A stretch of 64,000 nt of DNA, taken from positions 372,001 to 436,000 of the forward strand of contig NZ_BDCM01000006.1 in assembly GCF_001613505.1 (NCBI RefSeq), read 5' to 3'. A model generated the notes under the pieces. It searched no databases, was not told where the DNA came from, and saw only the letters and a list, made by a program, of their open reading frames with translations. The first letter of the stretch is position 1. Every line of letters begins with the position of its first letter. This DNA is from Nocardia mikamii NBRC 108933 (GTDB taxonomy: Bacteria > Actinomycetota > Actinomycetes > Mycobacteriales > Mycobacteriaceae). Both the position numbers and the translations under genes were made by a program. This document shows, one piece after another, positions 8,542 through 17,158 of this stretch.

Positions 8542-8580
8542 CTGATATCGGGCTGACGCCGGGCTGACATCTCCCCTGAC
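8542..8580. promoter_or_regulatory. SARP-type direct repeats, DUF4097/AfsR-like divergent promoter
   Basis: Four CTGAY heptamers begin at 8542 (CTGATAT), 8553 (CTGACGC), 8564 (CTGACAT) and 8576 (CTGACAT): spacings 11, 11 and 12 bp. Tandem heptamers at 11-bp intervals are the known binding pattern of SARP/AfsR-type OmpR-fold domains. The array lies between the DUF4097 operon and the AfsR-like gene, and is repeated with identical spacing at 13629. Confidence 0.72.
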
Positions 8581-8637
8581 ATGATGTTTCCGCTGGTGGG
8601 ACGGGCGATCTCACACCAGTCGGTCCGCCACGGCAGA

Positions 8638-11600
8638 ATGTTGCGGGTGCGAATCGGGATGCTTGGAACGCTCGACATCCGAGCAGATGACGGTGAAGTG
8701 ATCGAGGTACCGGGCGCCCGGTTGCGGGCGCTGTTGATCGCCCTCGCGCTCGAACCCGGACGCGCGGTCCCCAAAACGACCCTGGTCGATTGGATCTGGG
8801 GTGAGCAACCGCCGGCGGACGCGGCGAATGCGTTGCAGGCGTTGGTTTCCCGGCTCCGGCGGGCGCTGCCGGACGGTTCGCTCGACGGGCAGGCGGGCGG
8901 CTACCGGCTGGCGGTGGATCCGGCCGCGGTCGACGCCTTGCGGTTCGAACGGCTCCTCGATCAAGCTCGCGGCGGCGACGTCGTCCGGCAGACACACCTG
9001 CTGCGCGAGGCGCTGGGACTGTGGCGCGGGGCGCCGATGCAGGACATCGATGTGCGCGACAGCGAGGCCGTCGCGGCGGTGGTCACCCGCTTCGAGGGGT
9101 TGCATCTGGCCGCGCTGGAGGATCTGTACGAGGCCGAGATTCGCCTCGGACGCGGACCGGAGCTGGTCGCCGAACTCACCGAGCTGGTGGCCCGGCATCC
9201 GGTCCGGGAACGACTGATCGCGGCCTTGATGCGGGCCCTGGCCGCGGCGGGCCGCGGCGCCGAGGCACTGCTCGTCTACCAGCGCGCCCGCGAAGCCCTC
9301 GCCGACACCCTGGGCGTGGATCCCTCGCCGGAACTGTCCGACCTGCACGTGGCCCTGCTGCGCGGCGAGGCGGGACCGCGGGACAACGAACGCAAGACCA
9401 ACCTGCGGGCCGAATTGACCAGGTACGTGGGCAAATACACCGATATCGCCGCCGTGCGCGAACTCCTCGCGAACCATCGGCTCACCACCTTGACCGGGCC
9501 GGGTGGCTCGGGAAAGACCAGGCTGGCGATGGAAACCGCACGCACCCTGCTCGACGATCTGCCGGACGGGGCGTGGCTGGTGGAACTGGCGGCCGTCGGC
9601 GCCGACGGTGACGTCGCGCAATCGGCCCTCGCCGCCTTCGGGCTGCGGGACGCGCTGCTCGGCGGCACACCGGACGCGGAACCGGTGGACCGGCTCGTCG
9701 CGGCGATCCGCGACCGCGAGACGCTGCTGATCCTGGACAACTGCGAGCACGTGATCGACTCGGCGGCGGCCTTCGCCCACCGGGTGCTCGGCGAATGCCG
9801 GGGCCTGCGAATCCTCGCCACGAGCCGGGAACCGCTCGGCATCACGGGCGAGGCACTGTGGCAGGTGGCGCCGCTGGCGTTACCCGCGGCCGACGCGAGC
9901 CCGGCCGAGATCGAATCCTCCCCCGCCGTGCAATTGTTGCGCGACCGGGGCGGCGCGGTCCGTGCCGATCTGGAGACGACCGATCCCGCCACTCTGTCGA
10001 CCATCGCGCGCGTCTGCCGCGCGCTCGACGGCATACCGCTGGCCATCGAACTGGCCGCGGCACGATTGCGCACCATGTCCCTCGACCAGCTCGCCGACCG
10101 CCTCGACGATCGGTTCCGGCTGCTCACCGGCGGCAGCCGCACCGCCATCGCGCAGCACCGGACGCTGCGCGCGGTGGTCGATTGGAGCTGGGAACTGCTC
10201 ACCGATGCGGAGCGGACGGTGCTGCGCAGGCTCGCGATCTTCGCCGGCGGAGCGAGCCTCGAGGCGGCCGAGCGGATCTGCGCGGGCGCGTCCGACGCGG
10301 CGGGAGACGTCGAGCAGTGGGAGGTGCTCGAACTGCTGACGGCGCTGACCGAGAAGTCGCTGCTGCTCACCTCGCCGGACACCGAACCGCGCTACCGGAT
10401 GCTCGAGACGATCAGGCGGTACGCCTGCGATCGCCTGGTCGAAGCGGGCGAATCGGAACACATACGCCGGCAACATCTTTCGTACTTCACGACCCTCGCC
10501 GAGACCGCGGAGCCGCATCTGCGCCGCGCCGAGCAGTTGGAGTGGCTCGCGCGGCTAGAGGCCGAACACGACAACATCGCGGTCGCCCTGCGCGGCGCGC
10601 TCGCCGACGACGACGCGGCGGGAGCGTTGCGGCTCGCGGCGGCCGCCGGCTGGTACTGGTGGCTCGGCGGGCACAAAGCCGAAGGCATGGAACTGATCAC
10701 CGCCGCGGCACGAGTCGGCGGGCACGGAGGCGGCAGCGAAGCGTCACCACGCAGTGCCCTCGCGAGTGCCGCCGCAAACCCAGCACGAGTCGGCGGGCAC
10801 GGAGGCGGCAGCGAAGCGTCACCGGCGGAGGGCGCCGCAGACGACGAATTCCGGGCCAGGGTCTACGGCCTGATCGTGCATTTCATGAGTTCCGGGCCGA
10901 ACGACGAGCACCAGGTGGCGGAATGGGTCCACAAGGCTTACCAGCTGGGCCGAAACATCGAATCCGACTATCCGCTCCTGGCTTTCATCGGCGCTCTGCA
11001 ACGCATGTTGCGCGGCGGAGACGAATTCCTGACCGCATTCGAACCACTGCTCACCCACGACGATCCCTGGGTGCGGGCGCTGGCCCGGCTGCAGGTGGGC
11101 AAGGCGCGCATCGCCCTCGGGTTCCCGGGCCGGGAAGCCGACGACCATCTCGAGACGGCACTGGCGGAGTTCCGGGCGATCGGCGAGCGCTGGGGCATGT
11201 CGTTCGCGCTGACCGAGCTGGCCAACAGAATCGCCATGCGTGGTGAATTCGCCACGGCCTGCGCCTATCTGGACGAGGCTATCGCGGTGGTCACCGAGGT
11301 CGGCGCCATCGAGGACGTTTTCCTGATCCGGGCGCGCCAGGCTCAGCTGTATTGGCTGCAGGACGATGCGGAGGCGAGCGCCGACGCCATGTCCGAGGCG
11401 CAGCGGTACGCGGACCGGTCCGCCTGGCCGAACGCACTGGCCGAGTTCGCGTTCACGAAGGCGGAGCTGGCACGGTGGCAAGGCGATACGGAACAGGCCC
11501 GCCGGCAGATCGAGATCGCGACTTCCGCGCAGGACGGCGACGCCGACCAGAGCTACGTCGACGCCTTGCGGAACCATCAGATGGGTTGTCTCACAACGGA

Positions 11601-11913
11601 TCTGGATGTCGCTCGGCAACTGCACGCCGCGGCGTTGCGCGCCGCGTCCGGCGCCGGCTACGCACCCCTCACCGCCCTGATACTGGTGGGGATCGCGGAT
11701 CTGGCGTCGCGGGCCGAACAGGATGAACAGGCGGTCCGGTTGCTGGCGGCCAGTGCCGCGATTCGTGGCCTGGTCGACCGGTCCCAGCCGGATGTGGCGC
11801 GGATCGAGCAGACAGCACGACGTCGCCTCGGTGACCAGCGGTTCACCGAGGCGACGAAGGAAGGGACAGAGGCGAAGTGGGAGGACTTGGTGGCGACTAC
11901 GCTCGCTTGTTGA
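8638..11913 (+). CDS. AfsR/SARP-like transcriptional regulator with BTAD and NB-ARC ATPase domains
   Basis: 1091 residues from ATG 8638 (MLRVRIGMLGTLDIRADDGE); GTG 8647 is an alternative and an in-frame ATG at 8581 lies in the operator, so is less likely. Order: OmpR-like winged helix (about 3-95), bacterial transcriptional activation domain (RFERLLDQAR...LSDLHVALLRG, about 100-245), an NB-ARC ATPase with Walker A GPGGSGKTRLA (about 287) and Walker B LLILDNCEH, then a long helical-repeat C-terminus. Such proteins switch on metabolite or transport genes after ATP binding. Its likely targets are the two heptamer arrays either side. A 41-bp repeat in the C-terminal part encodes a Gly-rich insert. 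Confidence 0.9.
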   Translation: MLRVRIGMLGTLDIRADDGEVIEVPGARLRALLIALALEPGRAVPKTTLVDWIWGEQPPADAANALQALVSRLRRALPDGSLDGQAGGYRLAVDPAAVDALRFERLLDQARGGDVVRQTHLLREALGLWRGAPMQDIDVRDSEAVAAVVTRFEGLHLAALEDLYEAEIRLGRGPELVAELTELVARHPVRERLIAALMRALAAAGRGAEALLVYQRAREALADTLGVDPSPELSDLHVALLRGEAGPRDNERKTNLRAELTRYVGKYTDIAAVRELLANHRLTTLTGPGGSGKTRLAMETARTLLDDLPDGAWLVELAAVGADGDVAQSALAAFGLRDALLGGTPDAEPVDRLVAAIRDRETLLILDNCEHVIDSAAAFAHRVLGECRGLRILATSREPLGITGEALWQVAPLALPAADASPAEIESSPAVQLLRDRGGAVRADLETTDPATLSTIARVCRALDGIPLAIELAAARLRTMSLDQLADRLDDRFRLLTGGSRTAIAQHRTLRAVVDWSWELLTDAERTVLRRLAIFAGGASLEAAERICAGASDAAGDVEQWEVLELLTALTEKSLLLTSPDTEPRYRMLETIRRYACDRLVEAGESEHIRRQHLSYFTTLAETAEPHLRRAEQLEWLARLEAEHDNIAVALRGALADDDAAGALRLAAAAGWYWWLGGHKAEGMELITAAARVGGHGGGSEASPRSALASAAANPARVGGHGGGSEASPAEGAADDEFRARVYGLIVHFMSSGPNDEHQVAEWVHKAYQLGRNIESDYPLLAFIGALQRMLRGGDEFLTAFEPLLTHDDPWVRALARLQVGKARIALGFPGREADDHLETALAEFRAIGERWGMSFALTELANRIAMRGEFATACAYLDEAIAVVTEVGAIEDVFLIRARQAQLYWLQDDAEASADAMSEAQRYADRSAWPNALAEFAFTKAELARWQGDTEQARRQIEIATSAQDGDADQSYVDALRNHQMGCLTTDLDVARQLHAAALRAASGAGYAPLTALILVGIADLASRAEQDEQAVRLLAASAAIRGLVDRSQPDVARIEQTARRRLGDQRFTEATKEGTEAKWEDLVATTLAC
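10708..10823 (+). repeat. 41-bp direct repeat inside the AfsR-like gene
   Basis: Identical 41-bp copies at 10708-10748 and 10783-10823, 75 bp apart, so the reading frame is kept (25 codons). Each copy encodes ARVGGHGGGSEAS. The insert sits between two helical repeats, where relatives would have continuous helices. Exact identity of the copies indicates a recent event. Confidence 0.85.
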
Positions 11914-12664
11914 ACGTGGCACGCGACCAGAGGAATCCGACCACGGCGAATCCGACGCACCAGGCCAGCGCGGCGGCCGTATAGCCGCCGGAGGGGTGGC
12001 CTTCGAGAAATCCGCGCAGCGATTCGATGATCGGCGTGAAGGGCTGGTACTGCGCGAACTGCCGGATACCCTGGCCCATCTTGTCGGCCGGCACGATCGC
12101 ACTGCTCACGAAGGGCAGCATGATCAGCGGCACCACGCTCATCCCGGCGGATTCCGGTGTCTTCGCGGCCATTCCGAGCGCGACGGTGAGCCAGGATGCC
12201 GCGAACGAGGTCGCGATCATGATGCCGACGGCGGCGAGCCAGTCCGTCGCACTCGCCGGCGGTCGGAACCCCAGCGCGAAGGCCACACCGATGACGGCCG
12301 CGATGGCGACCAGGTTGGTCAGCATGGTCGCCGCCACGTGACCGATCAGGATGGCGCTGCGGGAGACGTCCATGACCTTGAACCGGTTGATGATGCCCTT
12401 GGCCATATCGGAGCTCACCGACACCGCGGTGCCGGACAGGCCGTAACTGATGGCCAGCAGGATCAAACCTGGTGTGGCGTAATCGATGTAGTGGCCGCCG
12501 ACGTCGAAGGCGTTGCCGAAGACGTAGACGAAGATCAGCATCATCACGACCGGCATCAGTGCCGCGTTGAAGATGGTGACGGGGGTGCGGGCGATGTGGG
12601 TGAAGTTGCGGCCCAACATCATCGACGCATCGGACAGGGGTGCGGGCATGGTGATGGTACTCAT
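11897..12664 (-). CDS. ABC transporter permease, DrrB/ABC-2 type
   Basis: 255 residues with six hydrophobic segments (VTIFNAALMPVVMMLIFVYVFG, ILLAISYGLSGTAVSV, ATMLTNLVAIAAVIGVAFAL, WLAAVGIMIATSFAASWLTVALG, MSVVPLIMLPFVSSAIV, AALAWCVGFAVVGFLW). The ILIGHV and PADKMGQGIRQFAQYQPFTPIIESLRG stretches are typical of daunorubicin-resistance-type permeases. It overlaps the ATPase stop by 4 bp (ATGA-type overlap at 12661-12664), so the two are translationally coupled. Its 3' end overlaps the end of the AfsR-like gene by 17 bp on the opposite strand. Confidence 0.9.
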   Translation of the reverse strand: MSTITMPAPLSDASMMLGRNFTHIARTPVTIFNAALMPVVMMLIFVYVFGNAFDVGGHYIDYATPGLILLAISYGLSGTAVSVSSDMAKGIINRFKVMDVSRSAILIGHVAATMLTNLVAIAAVIGVAFALGFRPPASATDWLAAVGIMIATSFAASWLTVALGMAAKTPESAGMSVVPLIMLPFVSSAIVPADKMGQGIRQFAQYQPFTPIIESLRGFLEGHPSGGYTAAALAWCVGFAVVGFLWSRATFNKRA

Positions 12665-13605
12665 CGGGGGGAAACCTCCGTGGTCGCGTGACCGGTCAGG
12701 GAAAGGAAAACGTCGTCGAGATCGGGGGTGTGGACGGTGACCTCCTCGGCCTCGACCGAGGACTCGGCGAGCCGATCCAGCAGGTGGCGCAGAGATTTCG
12801 TGCCGCCGTTGCCGGGGACGCGCAGGGTCAGCGCGCTGTCGTCACGGGTGGCGCCGGGCAGGCTGCGCGCGGCGGCATCCAGTTCCTCGGGTTGTGTGAA
12901 ACGAAGCTGGATGTGGCTGCCGGGCACCAGGCGCTTGAGGTCGTCGGGTGTGCCTTCGGCGACGATGCGCCCCTGGTCGAGTACCGCGATCCGGTCGGCC
13001 AGCTGGTCTGCTTCCTCGAGGTACTGGGTGGTGAGGAAGATCGTCACCCCCTCGGATGTCAACTCCCGCACGATGTCCCACATGGTGCGCCGGCTGCGCG
13101 GGTCCAGTCCGGTGGTCGGCTCGTCGAGGAAGACGATCTGCGGTTTGGTGATCAGCGTCATCGCCAGATCCAGCTTCCGGCGCATACCGCCGGAGTAGGT
13201 CGCCGCCCGCTTACCCGCGGACTCCACCAGATCGAACCGCTCCAGCAGGTCGGCCACCACCCGCTTGCCCGCATCCCCGCGCAGGCGATGCAGCCCCGCC
13301 ATCAGGCGCAGGTTCTCCTCCCCCGTCAGCAGATCGTCCACCGCGGCGAACTGCCCGGTCACCCCGATCGCCGCGCGCACGGCCTTGCCCTCGGTGGCCA
13401 GATCGTGCCCCGCGATTCGGGCCGTCCCGCCGTCGGCCTTCGCCAACGTGGTCAACACGTTCACGGTCGTCGTCTTCCCGGCCCCGTTGGGGCCGAGCAG
13501 CGAGAAGATGGTCCCGGCCTCGATGGTCAGATCGATCCCGTCGAGGATCGTCTTGTCCCCGTATGCCTTCCGCAACCCGGAGGCGGCAATTGCTGTGCTG
13601 TTCAT
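12661..13605 (-). CDS. ABC transporter ATP-binding protein, DrrA type
   Basis: 314 residues. Walker A GPNGAGKTTT (about 35-44), Q-loop in GVTGQFAAVDDLLTGEENL, signature YSGGMRRKLDLAM, Walker B IVFLDEPTTGLDPRSR, switch His replaced by Gln in TTQYLEEADQLADRI as usual for DrrA proteins. The C-terminal extension (LVPGSHIQLRFTQPEEL...VHTPDLDDVFLSLTGH) is also DrrA-like. With the permease it forms an exporter for a lipophilic compound, perhaps the product or substrate of the P450. Its start is 24 nt from a heptamer array identical in spacing to that of the DUF4097-P450 operon. Confidence 0.92.
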   Translation of the reverse strand: MNSTAIAASGLRKAYGDKTILDGIDLTIEAGTIFSLLGPNGAGKTTTVNVLTTLAKADGGTARIAGHDLATEGKAVRAAIGVTGQFAAVDDLLTGEENLRLMAGLHRLRGDAGKRVVADLLERFDLVESAGKRAATYSGGMRRKLDLAMTLITKPQIVFLDEPTTGLDPRSRRTMWDIVRELTSEGVTIFLTTQYLEEADQLADRIAVLDQGRIVAEGTPDDLKRLVPGSHIQLRFTQPEELDAAARSLPGATRDDSALTLRVPGNGGTKSLRHLLDRLAESSVEAEEVTVHTPDLDDVFLSLTGHATTEVSPR

Positions 13606-13628
13606 GGGGACAACTCTGCGGCGGACGG

Positions 13629-13667
13629 CTGATACGCCCCTGACGCCGGCCTGACACGACCACTGAT
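13629..13667. promoter_or_regulatory. SARP-type direct repeats upstream of drrAB-type operon
   Basis: CTGATAC (13629), CTGACGC (13640), CTGACAC (13651) and CTGATAC (13663): spacings 11, 11, 12 bp, the same as at 8542. The distance from the first heptamer to the (A/G)TG-AACAGCACAGC codons is 24 bp in both places, and the sequence between is clearly related. This is a duplicated promoter module. Confidence 0.72.
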
Positions 13668-13776
13668 ACGGAGTTTTCCCTGGTCACGCCGTTACATCGT
13701 GCGGACCATGCGGTAGCGGGCGCGGCCCCGCTCCAGCTCGCCGTACGCTCGATCGCCGGTGAACCGGGTGTCCCGT

Positions 13777-14217
13777 TTAGCCGATTTCCTCGGCCAACCC
13801 GACGATGATCCCCTCGGGACCACGGACGTAGCAGAGCCGGAAGATCTGTTCGTACTGCTCCACCGTGCCGACGAGTTCTGCGCCGTGCGGACGCAGGCGG
13901 GAGATGACGTCGTCGATATCGTCGACGGCGAACATGATGCGGCGAATGCCGAGAGTGTTGGCGGGCGCAGGCTGCGGGTCGGACCGGACCGGTTGCGGCT
14001 CATGGAACATCGCGAGCTCCACCCGGCCGTGGCCGTCGGGAGTTCGCAGCATCGCGACCTCCTGCCGCACGTCGTCGACTCCGATGATGCGTTCCACCCA
14101 CCGCCCCTCGACCGGTCCCTTGTTCTCCAGTTCCATGCCGAGTTCGACGAAGAACGCGATCATCGCGTCGATGTCCTCGACCACGATGAGCACGTTGTCC
14201 ATCCGCTTGATCCCCAC
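13777..14217 (-). CDS. VOC family (glyoxalase/bleomycin-resistance fold) protein
   Basis: 146 residues beginning MGIKRMDNVLIVVEDIDAMIAFFVELGMELE, then a second half HRIMFAVDDIDDVISRLRPHGAELVG and YVRGPEGIIVGLAEEIG. These are two paired beta-alpha-beta-beta-beta modules of the vicinal oxygen chelate fold. The final Glu of GIIVGLAEE fits the metal-ligand position. Substrate unknown. It follows the WYL regulator on the same strand, 39 bp away, so they may be co-transcribed. Confidence 0.85.
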   Translation of the reverse strand: MGIKRMDNVLIVVEDIDAMIAFFVELGMELENKGPVEGRWVERIIGVDDVRQEVAMLRTPDGHGRVELAMFHEPQPVRSDPQPAPANTLGIRRIMFAVDDIDDVISRLRPHGAELVGTVEQYEQIFRLCYVRGPEGIIVGLAEEIG

Positions 14218-14256
14218 AGTCTCTCCTCCGATCGCAGGCCCCCGAAGACTTCGTCC

Positions 14257-15255
14257 TCATGGCCGAACGGTACGCGTTGTCACATGCGGCGACCTCTGTC
14301 CACCTGCCGCCCGGGTGAATCGGCCCGCGAGGGCCCGGAGATGTTCCACCAGTTCCGGCGGCGATTCGACCTCGAATTCCACATCGAGCATGCCGACCAC
14401 CAGGGCCACCGAAGCGTAGGAGTCCGAACCCATTTCGAGGCGGCAGGTGTGCTCGTCGATCGGGGTGACCACACCCTCGATACGCCCGGCCAGTTGTTGC
14501 GCGGGAACATGGACGCGCATCACCGAGCGGTACGGCCACATCGCGAAACCCATCGTGCGACGCAGGTAGGCGACGACGTCGCCGTCGGGAGACGGGCGGT
14601 GTGTGAAGCGCGGGCCATTGGGGGTCCGCAGCGACATGCGGTCGACGCGGAAGGTGCGCCAGTCGGCGCGGTCGCCGTCCCAGCCGACGAGATACCACCG
14701 ATGACTCCAATGCGCGATGCGATGCGGCTCCACGCTGCGCCGGGTGTCCTCGCCCGCGTGACTGCGATAGTCGAAGCGCAGCGTTTCGGCGGCGCGAATG
14801 GCGGCGGAGATGGCGGTGAGCTGATCGGCGTCGACAGCGGGGCCCGGATCGTAGCGGGGCGGCATGGCGACCACGGCGCCACGCAACGCGTCGACGCGGT
14901 GGCGCAGCCGGGCCGGAAGAACCTGCTCCATCTTGGTCAGCGCGCGCAGCGAAGTTTCCTCGATGCCGGCGACATCGCCGGTGGTATTGGTTTGCAGTCC
15001 GATCGTGACGGCCACCGCTTCGTCGTCGTCCAGCAGCAGCGGCGGCAGTGACGCACCCGCGCCGAGACGGTAGCCGCCCTCCGGTCCCATCGCACCGTGC
15101 ACGGGATATCCCAATGCGCGCAGGCGTTCCACGTCGCGCCGGACGGTGCGAGTGGTGACTTCGAGTCGTTCGGCCAGCTCCGTTCCGGTCCAGTCGCGAT
15201 GTGTCTGCAACAGTGACAGCAATCGCAACAGCCGCGCCGGCGTGGTATCGGGCAT
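14257..15255 (-). CDS. YafY-type HTH/WYL-domain transcriptional regulator (paralogue 1)
   Basis: 332 residues from ATG 15255. An N-terminal DeoR-like HTH (ARLLRLLSLLQTHRDWTGTELAERLEVTTRTVRRDVERLRALGYPV) is followed by GPEGGYRLGAGASLPPLLLDDDEAVAVTIGL and a central WYL domain (RIAHWSHRWYLVGWDGDRADWRTFRVDRM) with a C-terminal extension. It is divergent from the epoxide hydrolase and very similar in plan to the regulator at 37618. The 19-bp dyad at 15277-15295 between the two genes is its probable operator. The in-frame extension to 15354 runs through that operator and is rejected. Confidence 0.9.
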   Translation of the reverse strand: MPDTTPARLLRLLSLLQTHRDWTGTELAERLEVTTRTVRRDVERLRALGYPVHGAMGPEGGYRLGAGASLPPLLLDDDEAVAVTIGLQTNTTGDVAGIEETSLRALTKMEQVLPARLRHRVDALRGAVVAMPPRYDPGPAVDADQLTAISAAIRAAETLRFDYRSHAGEDTRRSVEPHRIAHWSHRWYLVGWDGDRADWRTFRVDRMSLRTPNGPRFTHRPSPDGDVVAYLRRTMGFAMWPYRSVMRVHVPAQQLAGRIEGVVTPIDEHTCRLEMGSDSYASVALVVGMLDVEFEVESPPELVEHLRALAGRFTRAAGGQRSPHVTTRTVRP

Positions 15256-15276
15256 GGATCGATCATCCCGCACGAG

Positions 15277-15295
15277 TAGGACCGTTTCCGTCCTA
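15277..15295. promoter_or_regulatory. WYL-regulator operator, inverted repeat TAGGAC-N7-GTCCTA
   Basis: A perfect 6-bp inverted repeat in the 61-bp gap between the WYL regulator and the epoxide hydrolase. The same 19-bp frame, TAGGnnCGnTTCCnTCCTA, is found at 37571-37589 upstream of the paralogous regulator, which makes chance unlikely. Confidence 0.72.
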
Positions 15296-15316
15296 TACGT
15301 GGTGGATGCTCCCCTC

Positions 15317-16468
15317 ATGACCGATACGACGATCACCCCGTTCCGCATCGACATCCCGCAGGAAGATCTGGACGAACTGAACTTTCGGCTCGCGCGTACC
15401 CGATGGACCGATGCCCTGCCGGGTGTCGGCTGGTCGTACGGGGTCGATCGCGACTACCTGATCGATCTGGCCGAATACTGGCGCACCGGCTACGACTGGC
15501 GCGAACACGAGTCGAGATTGAACAAGGTCGCGCAGTTCCGCACCGAAATCGACGGGCAGACAGTGCATTTCATGCATGCCCGCTCTCCCGAACCCGACGC
15601 GACGCCGCTGATCCTCACCCACGGCTGGCCCAGCACGCCCGCCGACTTCCTCGATATCCTCGGACCGCTGACCGATCCGCGAGCGTACGGCGGGGATCCG
15701 GCCGACGCGTTCCATGTGGTGGCACCGTCGGTGCCGGGCTTCGGATTCTCCGGCCCGACCCGCGACACCGGTTGGGACGTACCGCGAATCGCGCGCGCCT
15801 GGGCAACGCTGATGCAGCGGCTCGGCTACGAACGCTACGGCGCCCAAGGGGGCGACTACGGCAGTCTCATCTCCCCCGCCCTGGGCCGGGTCGCACCGGA
15901 CAAGGTGATCGGCGTGCACGTCAACGCGCTGGCCGACGCCGCGACCGCGACCGGGTCCGGCCGGGAACTCGACGAACTGTCGGAAGCCGACCGCGCGAAG
16001 GCCGTCGCGAACCAGATGTGGTGGTACGGCCACAACGGTTACGCGACCCAGATGGCGTTGCGGCCGCAGACCATCGCCTACGCCCTCAACGACTCACCGG
16101 TCGGCCAGCTCGCCTGGAATCTCGAATGGTTCGTCGATTGGGATCCGACGGCCACCGACCAAGCCCCGGTCGATCGCGACATCATCCTGACCGATGTCAC
16201 GACCTATTGGCTCACCGGCACCGCCGGCTCCGCGGCCCGGATCTATCGGGAGTCCGGGGCGTCGTGGGGCAGCAAACCGGCACCGTCGGGCGTGCCCACC
16301 GCGGTCGCGAACTTCCGGGGCGATCGGGCCGTTCGCGGCTTGGCGGAGTTGGCCAACACCATCGTGCGCTGGAACGAGTACCCCGTGGGCGGCCACTTCG
16401 CTTCCCTCCAGGCCCCCGCGGAACTCGTCGCCGATATTCGCGAATTCTTCCGATCGGTCGCCGGCTAG
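15317..16468 (+). CDS. Epoxide hydrolase (EHN-type alpha/beta hydrolase)
   Basis: 383 residues from ATG 15317. The N-terminal EHN lid (ITPFRIDIPQEDLDELNFRLARTRW) and the oxyanion HGWP (102-105) are clear; the nucleophile is Asp180 in QGGDYGS. The C-terminal part carries the acid/His region (WNEYPVGGHFASLQAPAELVADIREFF), with the catalytic His in GGHF. This is the microsomal-type epoxide hydrolase family, giving a vicinal diol from an epoxide. It is divergent from a WYL regulator and convergent with a TetR gene: the stop codons of the two share the tetranucleotide CTAG at 16465-16468. Confidence 0.92.
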   Translation: MTDTTITPFRIDIPQEDLDELNFRLARTRWTDALPGVGWSYGVDRDYLIDLAEYWRTGYDWREHESRLNKVAQFRTEIDGQTVHFMHARSPEPDATPLILTHGWPSTPADFLDILGPLTDPRAYGGDPADAFHVVAPSVPGFGFSGPTRDTGWDVPRIARAWATLMQRLGYERYGAQGGDYGSLISPALGRVAPDKVIGVHVNALADAATATGSGRELDELSEADRAKAVANQMWWYGHNGYATQMALRPQTIAYALNDSPVGQLAWNLEWFVDWDPTATDQAPVDRDIILTDVTTYWLTGTAGSAARIYRESGASWGSKPAPSGVPTAVANFRGDRAVRGLAELANTIVRWNEYPVGGHFASLQAPAELVADIREFFRSVAG

Positions 16469-17088
16469 CCATTCCGCTGCGGTGGGTAGAGCGCTTGTCC
16501 CGCAACGGAATCGGCGCACGGCGCGACCGCCCACGCCCCCTCGATCATCGCGAAGATCTCCTCCACCGCGGCTTCGGGATCTGCCGACTCGCGGGCCAGC
16601 GAGTAGGCGTCGATCACGAATCTCGCGATCGTCCGGCAGGCCGTCGGAGTGCGAGACAGTTCGGGGTCCGCCCCGATGGCCGTCGCCAGCGACTCGGCGT
16701 GCCGCAGCCGCATCGACTCCTCGTACTGCCGCAGAGCGGGCGAGTCGTCGATCATGCGCCAGATCGGATCGGCGCCTTCCGCCGTGCAATGCCGGACCAG
16801 CGCGAGAATCTCGCGCCGCAGCACCGGCATGAGCGGCTCGCCCGCCGCCCGGTCGGTCACCGCCCGCGTGAGGCGCTGTTCGAAGTCGTCGTCCCGCTCG
16901 AAAACCAGCGCCTCCTTCGAGGCGAAGTGGGAGAACAGCGTGGTCACCGCCACGTCGGCTTCGGCGGCCACATCGCGGATCCCGACCGCGTCGTACCCGC
17001 GCTCGAGGAAGAGCCGCAGCGCGGTATCGGCGATCTTCTGGCGGGTCGCGGCCTTCTTCCGCTCACGACGTCCGGTCGGCGCAGTCAC
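16465..17088 (-). CDS. TetR/AcrR family regulator
   Basis: 207 residues. The HTH is RQKIADTALRLFLERGYDAVGIRDVAAEADVAVTTLFSHFASKEALVF (about 15-62), followed by an all-helical ligand domain. It is divergent from a quinone-oxidoreductase-like gene 70 bp away, with a 13-bp perfect dyad between. It probably represses itself and that gene in response to an electrophile or other small molecule. Confidence 0.9.
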   Translation of the reverse strand: MTAPTGRRERKKAATRQKIADTALRLFLERGYDAVGIRDVAAEADVAVTTLFSHFASKEALVFERDDDFEQRLTRAVTDRAAGEPLMPVLRREILALVRHCTAEGADPIWRMIDDSPALRQYEESMRLRHAESLATAIGADPELSRTPTACRTIARFVIDAYSLARESADPEAAVEEIFAMIEGAWAVAPCADSVAGQALYPPQRNG

Positions 17089-17130
17089 CTCTGGATGCTA
17101 TCAACTATGAAAAACTAACAACTACAAAAT

Positions 17131-17143
17131 ACTAACGGTTAGT
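17131..17143. promoter_or_regulatory. TetR operator ACTAACGGTTAGT
   Basis: Perfect dyad ACTAAC-G-GTTAGT, 16 bp before the oxidoreductase start. The surroundings are very AT-rich, and related half-sites (AACTAACAAC at 17113) occur upstream, so more than one dimer may bind. Confidence 0.6.
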
Positions 17144-17158
17144 GTTATCGTCGAGCGC

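Noticed and set aside
7781..8995. 404-codon extension of the DUF4097 frame
   Set aside because: It would run through the heptamer array and into the AfsR-like gene; a good ribosome site supports ATG 8425.
14257..15255. WYL regulator as PafB or PafC
   Set aside because: The gene is a single-copy YafY type beside an epoxide hydrolase, not the pafBC pair next to proteasome genes.
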